Source: Chitinophaga pinensis
GTDB taxonomy: Bacteria > Bacteroidota > Bacteroidia > Chitinophagales > Chitinophagaceae
Length of the DNA: 7,286 bases
Direction: 5' to 3'
Assembly: GCA_945866165.1 (NCBI GenBank)
Contig: CAMBGO010000115.1
Location: forward strand, 1-7,286
The position numbers and the translations under genes are program-made. The notes under the pieces are model-generated. The model saw only the letters and a list, made by a program, of their open reading frames with translations. It was not told the origin of the DNA and did no database searches. Of this stretch, positions 1 through 7,189 are shown one piece after another. The stretch's first letter is position 1. Every line of letters starts with the position of its first letter.

Positions 1-435
1 AATGGGGCAGAGCGTGTTTTAGAAAATAAAGATCTTGGCGCAATGATGAAAAATTTACAATTCAATCGGCACAATAGATCTCACCTCGCGAGGGCTGCGC
101 AAGAAGGAATTGCGTTCGCCTTATATTATGGAATGGAAATTATGATTAAGATGGGATTGCAGATAAAAACAATTCGTGCTGGGAAGGCAAATATGTTTTT
201 AAGTGAAATTTTTTCAGAAGCATTTTCAAACACATCAGGTGCAGTTGTTGAATTGTTCAATACCGATGGCGCACAAGGTGCCGCTAGGGCAGCAGGTTTG
301 GGAGCTGGCATTTATAAAAACCCAAAGGAGTGCTTTAGTGGGTTGTCGATTTTGAAAAAGATTGAACCTCAACACCAGCTTCAGGAACAATACAAAGAGG
401 CTTATGGTAGTTGGAAACATGGGCTAGGCTTATAG
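1..435 (+). CDS. xylB: xylulokinase, C-terminal part (5' end outside the window)
   Basis: Xylulokinase phosphorylates D-xylulose to D-xylulose 5-phosphate in the cytoplasm, using ATP. The frame is open from base 1, so the 144 residues seen are only the C-terminal third or less of a protein that is usually about 490-500 residues. They match the second FGGY-kinase domain: NRHNRSHLARAAQEGIAFAL (residues 23-42 of the visible part) is the helix typical of the family, IRAGKANMFLS (about 58-68) takes the place of the GGG(A/S) nucleotide-binding loop seen in other FGGY kinases, and the TDGAQGAARAAGLGAG stretch (about 87-102) is the conserved C-terminal glycine/alanine motif. I recall the RAGKANMF version as the Bacteroidota form of XylB. 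The xylose isomerase gene follows on the same strand after 118 bases, which supports the call. An internal ATG at base 43 is not the start, because conserved sequence continues upstream of it. Confidence 0.9.
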   Translation, partial: NGAERVLENKDLGAMMKNLQFNRHNRSHLARAAQEGIAFALYYGMEIMIKMGLQIKTIRAGKANMFLSEIFSEAFSNTSGAVVELFNTDGAQGAARAAGLGAGIYKNPKECFSGLSILKKIEPQHQLQEQYKEAYGSWKHGLGL

Positions 436-554
436 GCCGTAATTTTCAAAATCAAGATGTAATTTTTTTTCTTAATGGCTTCATTGTTATCTTTAGTAAT
501 CAGCTAAAATATTTTTTCATCAATAATTTTATTATTCATTATAAAAAGTAGAAT

Positions 555-1883
555 ATGTCTATAACGCTCGGAAACAAGGAATATTTCAAGGGTATTGGTA
601 AGATTAAGTATGAAGGTCCAACATCTGACAATCCACTTTCTTATAAATGGTATAATGAAGATCAACTTATTGCAGGCAAAACAATGAAAGAGTATTTCAG
701 ATTTGCAGTAGCCTATTGGCATAGCTTCTGTAACACCGGTGCTGATCCTTTTGGTCCAGGTACCAAGATTTTTTCTTGGGATAAGGCAGATAACGCTGTA
801 GACAGGGCAAAAGACAAGATGGATGCGGCTTTTGAGTTCATGACAAAATTGGGCGTGCCATATTATTGTTTTCATGATATTGACCTTGTTGATGAAGGGT
901 CAAGTTTATCGGAATATGAAAGCAGCTTAGATGCTGCAGTCGATTATGCTGCTTTAAAGCAAAAAGCTTCAGGAGTGAAACTTCTTTGGGGTACAGCAAA
1001 TGTGTTTAGTAATCCACGATATATGAATGGCGCAAGTACCAATCCTGATTTTAATGTGTTGGCACATGCAGGAACGCAGGTTAAAAATGCACTTGATGCA
1101 ACCATTCGCTTGGGTGGAGAGAACTATGTTTTTTGGGGAGGAAGAGAAGGCTATATGACTTTGTTAAATACAAATACAAAGCGTGAAAAGGAACACCTCG
1201 CTCAATTTCTTCACGTAGCAAAAGATTATGCAAGAAAAAATGGGTTTAAGGGAACGTTCTTTATCGAACCGAAGCCTTGTGAGCCAACAAAGCATCAATA
1301 TGATTTTGACTCAGAAACTGTTATTGGTTTTTTACGTCAACATGGGTTAGACAAAGATTTTAAATTAAACATTGAAGTGAACCATGCAACTCTTGCAGGT
1401 CATACTTTTCAGCATGAATTACAAATGGCTGCTGATGCTGGTATGTTGGGAAGCATTGACGCAAATCGAGGTGATGCTCAAAATGGTTGGGATACAGATC
1501 AGTTTCCTACTCAATTGAATGAAATGGTAGAATCAATGCTGATTATTACAGAGGCAGGTGGGTTTGCTGGTGGAGGTGTTAACTTTGATGCAAAGACTAG
1601 AAGAAACTCAACTGACCCCGAGGATCTTTTTCATGCACATATTGGTGGCATGGATGCATTTGCAAGAGCGATGGTGGTGGCTGATAAAATTCTTACACAT
1701 TCACCTTACAAAGAGTTTAGGAAAAACAGGTATGCTTCTTTTGATGCAGGGAAAGGTAAACAGTTTGAAGAAGGTAAACTTACATTAGAAGACTTACGCG
1801 CTTTTGCACTAGCTGAAGGCGAGCCTAAACAAATCAGTGGTAAACAGGAATGGTTGGAAAATATCATTAACCAGTATATCTAG
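555..1883 (+). CDS. xylA: xylose isomerase
   Basis: This cytoplasmic TIM-barrel enzyme interconverts D-xylose and D-xylulose with two divalent metal ions, the first step of xylose use; the neighbouring xylulokinase does the second. At 442 residues it has the length of the long (class II) form; E. coli XylA has 440. The catalytic pair His107 and Asp110 lies in the YYCFHDIDLVDEG stretch. Metal ligands are visible at Glu238 (FIEPK), Glu274, His277 (NIEVNHA), Asp302 (DANRGD), Asp313 and Asp315 (GWDTDQ) and Asp345 (NFDAK). All sit six residues after the E. coli positions as I remember them, so the active site is complete. The GGREGY motif is at 195-200. The ATG at 555 begins the usual MSITLGNKEYF opening. 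No clear Shine-Dalgarno sequence precedes it, only A-rich DNA, as is normal in Bacteroidota. A gene-specific operator is not evident in the 119 bases between xylB and xylA. Confidence 0.98.
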   Translation: MSITLGNKEYFKGIGKIKYEGPTSDNPLSYKWYNEDQLIAGKTMKEYFRFAVAYWHSFCNTGADPFGPGTKIFSWDKADNAVDRAKDKMDAAFEFMTKLGVPYYCFHDIDLVDEGSSLSEYESSLDAAVDYAALKQKASGVKLLWGTANVFSNPRYMNGASTNPDFNVLAHAGTQVKNALDATIRLGGENYVFWGGREGYMTLLNTNTKREKEHLAQFLHVAKDYARKNGFKGTFFIEPKPCEPTKHQYDFDSETVIGFLRQHGLDKDFKLNIEVNHATLAGHTFQHELQMAADAGMLGSIDANRGDAQNGWDTDQFPTQLNEMVESMLIITEAGGFAGGGVNFDAKTRRNSTDPEDLFHAHIGGMDAFARAMVVADKILTHSPYKEFRKNRYASFDAGKGKQFEEGKLTLEDLRAFALAEGEPKQISGKQEWLENIINQYI

Positions 1884-1902
1884 TACTTACAATGAATCAA
1901 CC

Positions 1903-3598
1903 ATGGTAAAAAGAATTTTCTTTCTTGCATGCATTTTAATTATCAGCAAATCAAATCATGCACAAGTAGCTGATCGCATTCTCATGAATGCAAATGTTTA
2001 TACTGTCAATCCAAATCACCCTTGGGCTCAAGCAGTTGCTGTGCAAGGCGATAAAATTATTTTTGTTGGTACAGATTCAGAAGTAAAAAAATATGCTGAT
2101 ACAAAAACTGAGTTGATTGATTGTAAAGGACAGTTTCTGATGCCCGGGGTTAATAGAAGGGCATGGACACATTCATGGAATGGGCGCATCGCTGATCAAC
2201 TTGAATTTGATGAAGGCAAAAAATTGGGAAGAAATAGTCAAACTCGTTGAAGGCGCAGCCAAAAACGCAAAACCAGGTGATTGGATTATTGGTAGGGGAT
2301 GGCACCAGGAAAAATGGGACCATACACCATCAAAGAATCACCTTGGTTATCCTTATCATGAGGAACTTGACAAGGTTTCAAAAAACAATCCAGTCTTGCT
2401 AACGCATGCAAGTGGTCATAGTGCATATATCAATTTAAAGGCTATGCAACTTGCTGGCATAACTGATAAAACTACATCACCTGCTGGGGGTGATGTTGTA
2501 AAGGATAAAGCTGGAAAATTTGTTGGCGTGCTTGAAGAAAAGGCTCAGTCGATTGTTTTTGATGTCTATTCTGATTGGTTAAGTAAGCGCCCAATTGAAG
2601 AATTAAAATCTAAGTGGGCTGAAAGTATTCGCTTGGCTGAGAATGAATGTCTTCGAAATGGGATTACATCTTTTCAAGATGCTGGTTCATCCTTTGAACA
2701 AGTAGCATGGATGAAAGAGCTAGCCCAAAATAAAAAGCTGCAGATAAGACATTGGTTGATGGTTAGAGAAGGTATCGACAACTTGAAAAAAAATGAATCA
2801 GTGTTTCCAATCATCAATGCGGGTGATGGTAGGCTTACAGTCAATGCCATCAAAGTTTCCCTTGATGGAGCCCTAGGTTCATATGGTGCCTGGTTGTTAG
2901 ATTCTTATTCTGACAGAAAAGAATTTTATGGTCAGAATACTTTTTCAATTGATGAGCTAAAAAAAATTGCCTCGTTTTCTTGGGATCACAACTTACAACT
3001 ATGTGTTCATGCAATAGGCGACAGGGCCAACAGAGAACTCGTTGATATTTATTCAAATCAAATAATTCAAAAAAAGTCAAAAGATCATCGTTGGCGCATT
3101 GAACATGCTCAACATGTTAATCCAACTGAGATTCCTCGGTTTAAAGAATGGAGTATTATTGCATCAATGCAAGGAATTCATTGCACAAGCGATGCACCTT
3201 ATGTAGTCAAGCGATTGGGCGAAGAACGTGCAAGGACAGGTGCATATATGTGGCGAAGCTTTATGGATGCTGGCGTGTTGGTTAACAATGGAACAGACGT
3301 TCCTGTTGAGGATATTGATCCTTTTGCAAATTTTTATGCTTCTGTAACTAGAAAGACAAATGATGGAAATGCTTTTTATCCTGCTCAAAAAATGACAAGG
3401 GAAGAAGCTGTTTATTCTTATACATTGGCCAATGCATTTGCAAGTTTCAGTGAAAAAGAAAAGGGTTCAATTGAGGTTGGCAAGTGGGCTGATCTGATTT
3501 TACTCAATAATGATCTTATTCATTGTGATGAAGACAACATAAAGTCTACAGCAGTAAGCTTGGTGATGGTTGGAGGAAAGGTGTTGGTAAAGAAATAA
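1903..3598 (+). pseudogene. exported YtcJ-like amidohydrolase (Amidohydrolase family 3), interrupted by one frameshift
   Basis: This is a metal-dependent hydrolase of the amidohydrolase superfamily, YtcJ/Amidohydro_3 type; the substrate cannot be told. The frame starting at ATG 1903 encodes residues 1-82 up to LMPG, then goes out of frame and stops at 2250. The rest reads in the next frame from 2150 to the TAA at 3598. Dropping one G from the GGGG at 2146-2149 joins them as LMPG-LIEGHGHIHGMG, giving 564 residues with the HxH metal motif at His87/His89. Other family motifs follow in restored numbering: NAIKVSLDGALGS around Lys317, VHAIGDRA with His369, RIEHAQ with His401, and NNGTDVPVEDIDP with Asp465, then the C-terminal GKWADLILL. 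Residues 1-20 look like a Sec signal peptide (MVKR, hydrophobic core, cleavage near NHA|Q), suggesting a periplasmic enzyme. The gene starts 19 bases after xylA, so it may share that transcript. A sequencing error at the G run is as likely as a true lesion. The ATG at 2180 is internal and would lack the HxH motif. Confidence 0.88.
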
Positions 3599-3601
3599 TT
3601 A

Positions 3602-4660
3602 TTATAGCAATCCCTCAACTGTCAACGTTTTTCTTTGTGTTGAACTTTGAAATGCAAGTTCTATTAAGCGAATTACATTGTATCCGTCTTCAGGTCTTTC
3701 ATTCAATGGGGCGCCGTTTCTGATTGTATTATGTAAGTTTTGGTAAAACTGGCCATAGCCTCCCTGAAGTGAAGGGTAGATTTCTTTAATTATTTCCCCA
3801 TCTCTTTCAGTGTGTATCAATCCAAAAAATGCGGGGTCTTCTTTTCCCCAATCTTTATCGGTTGGCAATATGCCCGATTTTAATAATTCTTCCTGTGGGT
3901 CTTCACCTGTTTTAATGAATGAGCCTTTAGTGCCATGTATCATGTATCGGGGTCCCATCTCTCTCACCAGCATGCTTGAATGAAGTGTTACAATTAATTT
4001 TCCATAGTCGAGTTTGATATCAAAATAATCATCAACCTTAGAGTAGTGCTTTTGTTTTCTGATATCTGCTGTAATGAAAGACGGTTTTCCAAAAAGAACC
4101 AATGCTTGATCAATCAGGTGTGGCCCCAAGTCATAGAAAACACCGCTTCCCGGAAGTTCTTCCTCACGCCATAACCCATATGTTCTCGGGTCTGGCCGAT
4201 ACCTATCGTAATGTGAAAAAAATTCTCTAGTTTCTCCAAGTAGTCCTTCTTCAATGATATGCTTCATGGTTAAGAAATCTGCTACATATCTCCTGTTGTG
4301 AAAAACAGCGCAAATTTTTCCTGTTTGATTTGAAATATCAACCAGTTCTTTCGCTTCTTCAACAGTATTGGTAAATGGCTTTTCAACTACCACATGCTTG
4401 CCTGCCAGCATAGCTTGTTTTGCATAAGGATGGTGGGTGATATTAGGACTGGCAATCACAACTAATTCTATTGATTTATCAGCCAGAACTGAGTCAAATT
4501 CATTTATAATAACTGCTTCTTTATGGTTTTCTTTTGCAGTATTCCCATGCCGTTGCATGATCATATTCAAAGAGAAGGCTGGATTTGATATAATAAAAGG
4601 AATGTGAAAGGTTTTGGCCGAAATGCCATAACTAATTACAGCAGTAGAAATAGGGTTCAT
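3602..4660 (-). CDS. YdgJ-like Gfo/Idh/MocA family NAD(P)-dependent oxidoreductase
   Basis: A 352-residue sugar or inositol dehydrogenase-type protein of the Gfo/Idh/MocA family, probably cytoplasmic since no signal peptide is visible. The N-terminal Rossmann fold opens with VISYGISAKTFHIPFI (residues 8-23), where the usual second glycine is replaced by the G-x-S-x-K-x-F-H form found in E. coli YdgJ and related scyllo-inositol dehydrogenases. The family catalytic lysine is Lys94 in VVEKPF, and the Asp/His pair is Asp177 and His181 in YDLGPHLIDQ. HNRRYVADFLTMK (121-133), RYMIHGTKGSF and the DPQEELLKSG stretch also resemble YdgJ along most of the length, so this subfamily is more likely than a general Gfo/Idh member. 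The true substrate is not known; NADP-dependent reduction of a keto-inositol or oxidation of a sugar are both possible. The gene is convergent with the amidohydrolase (three bases between stops) and divergent from dapD. Confidence 0.92.
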   Translation of the reverse strand: MNPISTAVISYGISAKTFHIPFIISNPAFSLNMIMQRHGNTAKENHKEAVIINEFDSVLADKSIELVVIASPNITHHPYAKQAMLAGKHVVVEKPFTNTVEEAKELVDISNQTGKICAVFHNRRYVADFLTMKHIIEEGLLGETREFFSHYDRYRPDPRTYGLWREEELPGSGVFYDLGPHLIDQALVLFGKPSFITADIRKQKHYSKVDDYFDIKLDYGKLIVTLHSSMLVREMGPRYMIHGTKGSFIKTGEDPQEELLKSGILPTDKDWGKEDPAFFGLIHTERDGEIIKEIYPSLQGGYGQFYQNLHNTIRNGAPLNERPEDGYNVIRLIELAFQSSTQRKTLTVEGLL

Positions 4661-4759
4661 GTGTACTTGAATATTTATTTCATATAAAATGAATTTGAAG
4701 TTAAGAATTAATATTTTATTCTGAGTGAATCATGGGTGTATTACAATCTGCATCTTTGC

Positions 4760-4767
4760 TATATTTG
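4760..4767 (+). promoter_or_regulatory. candidate Bacteroidota -7 promoter element for dapD
   Basis: TATATTTG is a perfect match to the Bacteroidota -7 consensus TAnnTTTG. It ends 14 bases before the chosen dapD ATG at 4782, so transcription would begin about 7-10 bases before the start codon. I see no good TTTG -33 element 17-23 bases upstream, and the surrounding DNA is A/T-rich, so chance occurrence is possible. If real, it rules out the longer in-frame start at 4725, which lies upstream of this element. Confidence 0.4.
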
Positions 4768-4781
4768 CCGAAATATTTTTG

Positions 4782-5594
4782 ATGGAACTTAAAAGTAAAA
4801 TACTAGAGGCCTGGATAGACCGGGATCTTTTAAAGCAAGATGATTTTTCCAATGCTGTTCGCTCTGTTATTGAAGAAGTAGATAAAGGACGTTTACGTGT
4901 GGCAGAAAAAATTGACAATCAATGGCAAGTGAATGAGTGGGTAAAGCAAGCCATCCTCATGTACTTTGGAATACAACAGATGCAAACATGGGAGATGCCG
5001 CCTTTTGAGTTTTATGATAAAATGTTGCTGAAAAAAAATTATAAAGAGTTGGGCGTAAGGGCAGTCCCACATGCTGTTGCTAGATACGGAGCTTATTTGG
5101 CTAAGAATGTAGTCTTGATGCCATCTTATGTTAATATTGGAGCTTATGTAGATGAGGGCACAATGGTTGATACTTGGGCAACAGTTGGAAGTTGTGCACA
5201 AATTGGGAAAGGTGTTCACTTAAGTGGTGGGGTTGGAATTGGTGGTGTTTTGGAGCCGCTACAGGCTACTCCGGTAATTGTTGAAGACGGCTGCTTTGTT
5301 GGAAGCCGTTGTATTGTTGTTGAAGGAGTGGTAGTTGAGAAAGAAGCTGTGTTGGGTGCGAATGTTGTATTAACCCAGTCAACTAAAATAATTGATGTAA
5401 GTGGGAAGGAACCAGTTGAATACAGGGGTCGTGTTCCAGCCAGGTCTGTTGTAATCCCAGGATCTTATACCAAAGAGTTTCCTGCAGGTAATTATCAGGT
5501 GGGATGTGCACTGATTATTGGTCAGCGAAAACCAAGTACTGATCTTAAGACGAGCTTAAATGATGCATTGAGGGATTTTAATGTGTCTGTATAA
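4782..5594 (+). CDS. dapD: 2,3,4,5-tetrahydropyridine-2,6-dicarboxylate N-succinyltransferase
   Basis: DapD transfers succinyl from succinyl-CoA to tetrahydrodipicolinate, committing it to the succinylase branch that makes meso-diaminopimelate for peptidoglycan and lysine. The protein has 270 residues, close to the usual 270-275. An N-terminal helical domain (about 1-95) precedes a left-handed beta-helix of hexapeptide repeats (about 100-215), seen in PSYVNIGAYVDEGTMVDTWA and the glycine-rich SGGVGIGGVLEP stretch. Asp130 in MVDTWATVGSCAQIG is in the conserved active-site region. The C-terminal segment has the expected GCALIIG. I chose the ATG at 4782 (MELKSKILEAW) because homologues begin this way; an in-frame ATG at 4725 would add 19 hydrophobic residues not typical of the family. 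It is transcribed away from the YdgJ-like gene, and no other lysine gene is in the window. Confidence 0.96.
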   Translation: MELKSKILEAWIDRDLLKQDDFSNAVRSVIEEVDKGRLRVAEKIDNQWQVNEWVKQAILMYFGIQQMQTWEMPPFEFYDKMLLKKNYKELGVRAVPHAVARYGAYLAKNVVLMPSYVNIGAYVDEGTMVDTWATVGSCAQIGKGVHLSGGVGIGGVLEPLQATPVIVEDGCFVGSRCIVVEGVVVEKEAVLGANVVLTQSTKIIDVSGKEPVEYRGRVPARSVVIPGSYTKEFPAGNYQVGCALIIGQRKPSTDLKTSLNDALRDFNVSV

Positions 5595-5598
5595 GGGG

Positions 5599-5647
5599 TC
5601 AGGATTCAGAAGTCAGACATCAGACGTCAGGATTCAGACGTCAGCAT
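5599..5647. repeat. degenerate 7-base tandem repeat, seven units (left block)
   Basis: Seven consecutive 7-base units start with TCAG and vary only in the last three bases: GAT, AAG, ACA, ACG, GAT, ACG, CAT. The block begins five bases after the dapD stop codon. It is not coding. A second block in opposite orientation lies at 5704-5745, so the two can pair into a long imperfect hairpin. I recall TCAGAC-type repeats between genes in other Bacteroidota genomes, but cannot verify this here. Confidence 0.85.
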
Positions 5648-5703
5648 TTCGAACTTGACTGTTGGTAAAAATAAATAATAGTAGATATTGATAAACAATT
5701 TAA

Positions 5704-5745
5704 TAATCTGATTTCTGTATTCTGACATCTGATTTCTGACGTCTT
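5704..5745. repeat. degenerate 7-base tandem repeat, six units, inverted relative to the left block (right block)
   Basis: Six consecutive 7-base units: TAATCTG, ATTTCTG, TATTCTG, ACATCTG, ATTTCTG and the imperfect ACGTCTT. Read on the minus strand these are CAGAnnn units like those of the left block at 5599-5647. For example, left units four to seven align with the reverse complement of this block at 5-6 matches per 7 bases. The block is followed by a T-rich stretch (5742-5752), so dapD transcripts could end here. The loop between the blocks is 56 A/T-rich bases with no ORF. Confidence 0.8.
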
Positions 5746-5779
5746 TTATTTTAAATAAAATCTATTCTAACTCCCATAA

Positions 5780-7189
5780 ATGTCAATTACTTTAACACCA
5801 CATGAATCAATAATTATTAAACAAGTTGCTGACGCTGCATCATTATTGGGTGTTCAGGCGTTTGTTGTTGGTGGTTTCGTGCGTGATAAGTTGATTGGTC
5901 GTACTTGTAAGGATATTGATATAGTTTGTCTTGGTGATGCAATTGAATTAGCAAAGGCTTATCAACAAATGTTGCCAGCAAGGCCTCATCTTTCATGGTT
6001 TAAAAATTTCGGCACCGCCCATTTGAATGTAGATGGCTACGATGTGGAATTTGTTGGCGCTAGGAAAGAAAGTTATCTATCTCATTCACGTAACCCAATT
6101 GTGGAGCCAGGTTCTTTGCAAGACGACCAGGAAAGACGTGATTTTACAATTAATGCACTTGCCTTTGAGGTCTCTGATAGTGAATTGAAAATAATTGATC
6201 CTTTTAATGGAATAAAAGACTTAGAAGATTTAATCATCCGAACACCATCTGCTCCTGAAAAGACCTTCAGTGACGATCCGCTAAGAATGATGAGGGCCAT
6301 TCGCTTTGCTTCACAACTTGGATTCGACATTCATTCAGAGACATGGCTGGGTATTGTTGATGCTTCACATCGAATTAAAATTATTTCTCAGGAAAGGATT
6401 ACTGATGAATTAAATAAAATTATACTTTCTCCAAAACCTTCCGTCGGATTGGATCTTATGTTCAGATCAGGGCTGATGAAACAAGTGTTTTCTAGCTTGA
6501 CTGATCTTGCAGGTGCAGAATATATCGATGGTAAAGGACATAAAGATAATTTTTATCATACACTTCAAGTACTGGATAATATATCTCAGCGTTCTAATAA
6601 TTTATGGTTGCGTTGGGCAGCGTTGTTACATGATATTGCGAAACCTGCAACTAAAAAATTTGAAGAAGGTATCGGTTGGACTTTTCATGGTCATGAAGTA
6701 GTAGGAGGAAGGATGGTCCCAAAGTTGTTCTCAAGCTTTAAACTTCCTATGAATGAGAATATGCGCTATGTTAGAAAGTTGGTTGAATTACATTTGCGAC
6801 CGATCAGTCTTACAAAAGAAAGTATCACTGACTCAGCGATTCGTCGCTTGCTTTTTGATGCTGGGGATGACCTCGAAGACCTAATGAAACTTTGTGATGC
6901 TGATATTACTTCAAAAAACGAATCTAAAGTAAAAAGGTATCGTACAAATTTTGAAATGGTTAGAGAGCGTTTAAAGGAAGTAGAAGAAAAAGATAAAATC
7001 CGAAATTGGCAACCACCCATTAGTGGTGAGTTGATCATGGAAATATTCAATATTGGTCCATGTAAAGAAGTTGGAATTATTAAGACAGCAATTCGCGAAG
7101 CAATTTTAGACGGGATTATCGAGAATAATTATGATGCCGCATATTCGATGATGATTGAGCAAGCTGCAGCACTTGGACTGAAGGCTTAA
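5780..7189 (+). CDS. cca: CCA tRNA nucleotidyltransferase with HD domain
   Basis: This class II nucleotidyltransferase builds or repairs the 3' CCA end of tRNAs from CTP and ATP without a nucleic-acid template. The 469 residues carry the head-domain motif GGFVRD (31-36), catalytic carboxylates Asp45 and Asp47 in KDIDIV, motif B RRDFTINAL (119-127), motif C DPLRMMRAIRFASQLGF (166-182) and motif D around ERITDEL (205-211). A C-terminal HD phosphohydrolase-like domain follows: His260 in YHTLQVLDN, His284/Asp285 in ALLHDIAKP, and His303/His305 in FHGHE. Length and order fit the HD-containing bacterial form common in Bacteroidota. Whether it adds all of CCA or only part cannot be settled from sequence alone, though no second family member is seen here. 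The ATG at 5780 starts the usual short lead before the head domain. It follows dapD by 185 bases holding the heptamer repeats, so it probably has its own promoter. Its stop overlaps that of the convergent miaA end. Confidence 0.96.
   Translation: MSITLTPHESIIIKQVADAASLLGVQAFVVGGFVRDKLIGRTCKDIDIVCLGDAIELAKAYQQMLPARPHLSWFKNFGTAHLNVDGYDVEFVGARKESYLSHSRNPIVEPGSLQDDQERRDFTINALAFEVSDSELKIIDPFNGIKDLEDLIIRTPSAPEKTFSDDPLRMMRAIRFASQLGFDIHSETWLGIVDASHRIKIISQERITDELNKIILSPKPSVGLDLMFRSGLMKQVFSSLTDLAGAEYIDGKGHKDNFYHTLQVLDNISQRSNNLWLRWAALLHDIAKPATKKFEEGIGWTFHGHEVVGGRMVPKLFSSFKLPMNENMRYVRKLVELHLRPISLTKESITDSAIRRLLFDAGDDLEDLMKLCDADITSKNESKVKRYRTNFEMVRERLKEVEEKDKIRNWQPPISGELIMEIFNIGPCKEVGIIKTAIREAILDGIIENNYDAAYSMMIEQAAALGLKA

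Noticed and set aside
424..440. Short hairpin GGCT-TATA-GGCC at the end of xylB as a terminator.
   Set aside because: The stem is four pairs including a G-T pair, with no T tract directly after it.
488..495. TATCTTTA as a -7 promoter element for xylA.
   Set aside because: It misses the final G of TAnnTTTG and has no TTTG -33 partner; too weak to list.
522..536. AATAAT-TTT-ATTATT inverted repeat 18 bases before xylA, as a possible xylose operator.
   Set aside because: The arms are only A and T in a very A/T-rich region, so such symmetry is expected by chance, and no second copy is seen.
504..875. 123-residue minus-strand frame over the start of xylA.
   Set aside because: It lies mostly inside a well-supported gene on the other strand and shows no recognisable domain; a shadow frame.
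1909..1935. Lipoprotein signal (FLAC, Cys10) in the amidohydrolase.
   Set aside because: The hydrophobic stretch before Cys10 is too short and Phe at -3 is a poor lipobox; ordinary signal peptidase cleavage near residue 20 fits better.
4893..5219. 108-residue minus-strand frame inside dapD.
   Set aside because: It runs antisense to conserved DapD sequence, is rich in Cys, Ile and Ser as shadow frames often are, and has no recognisable motif.
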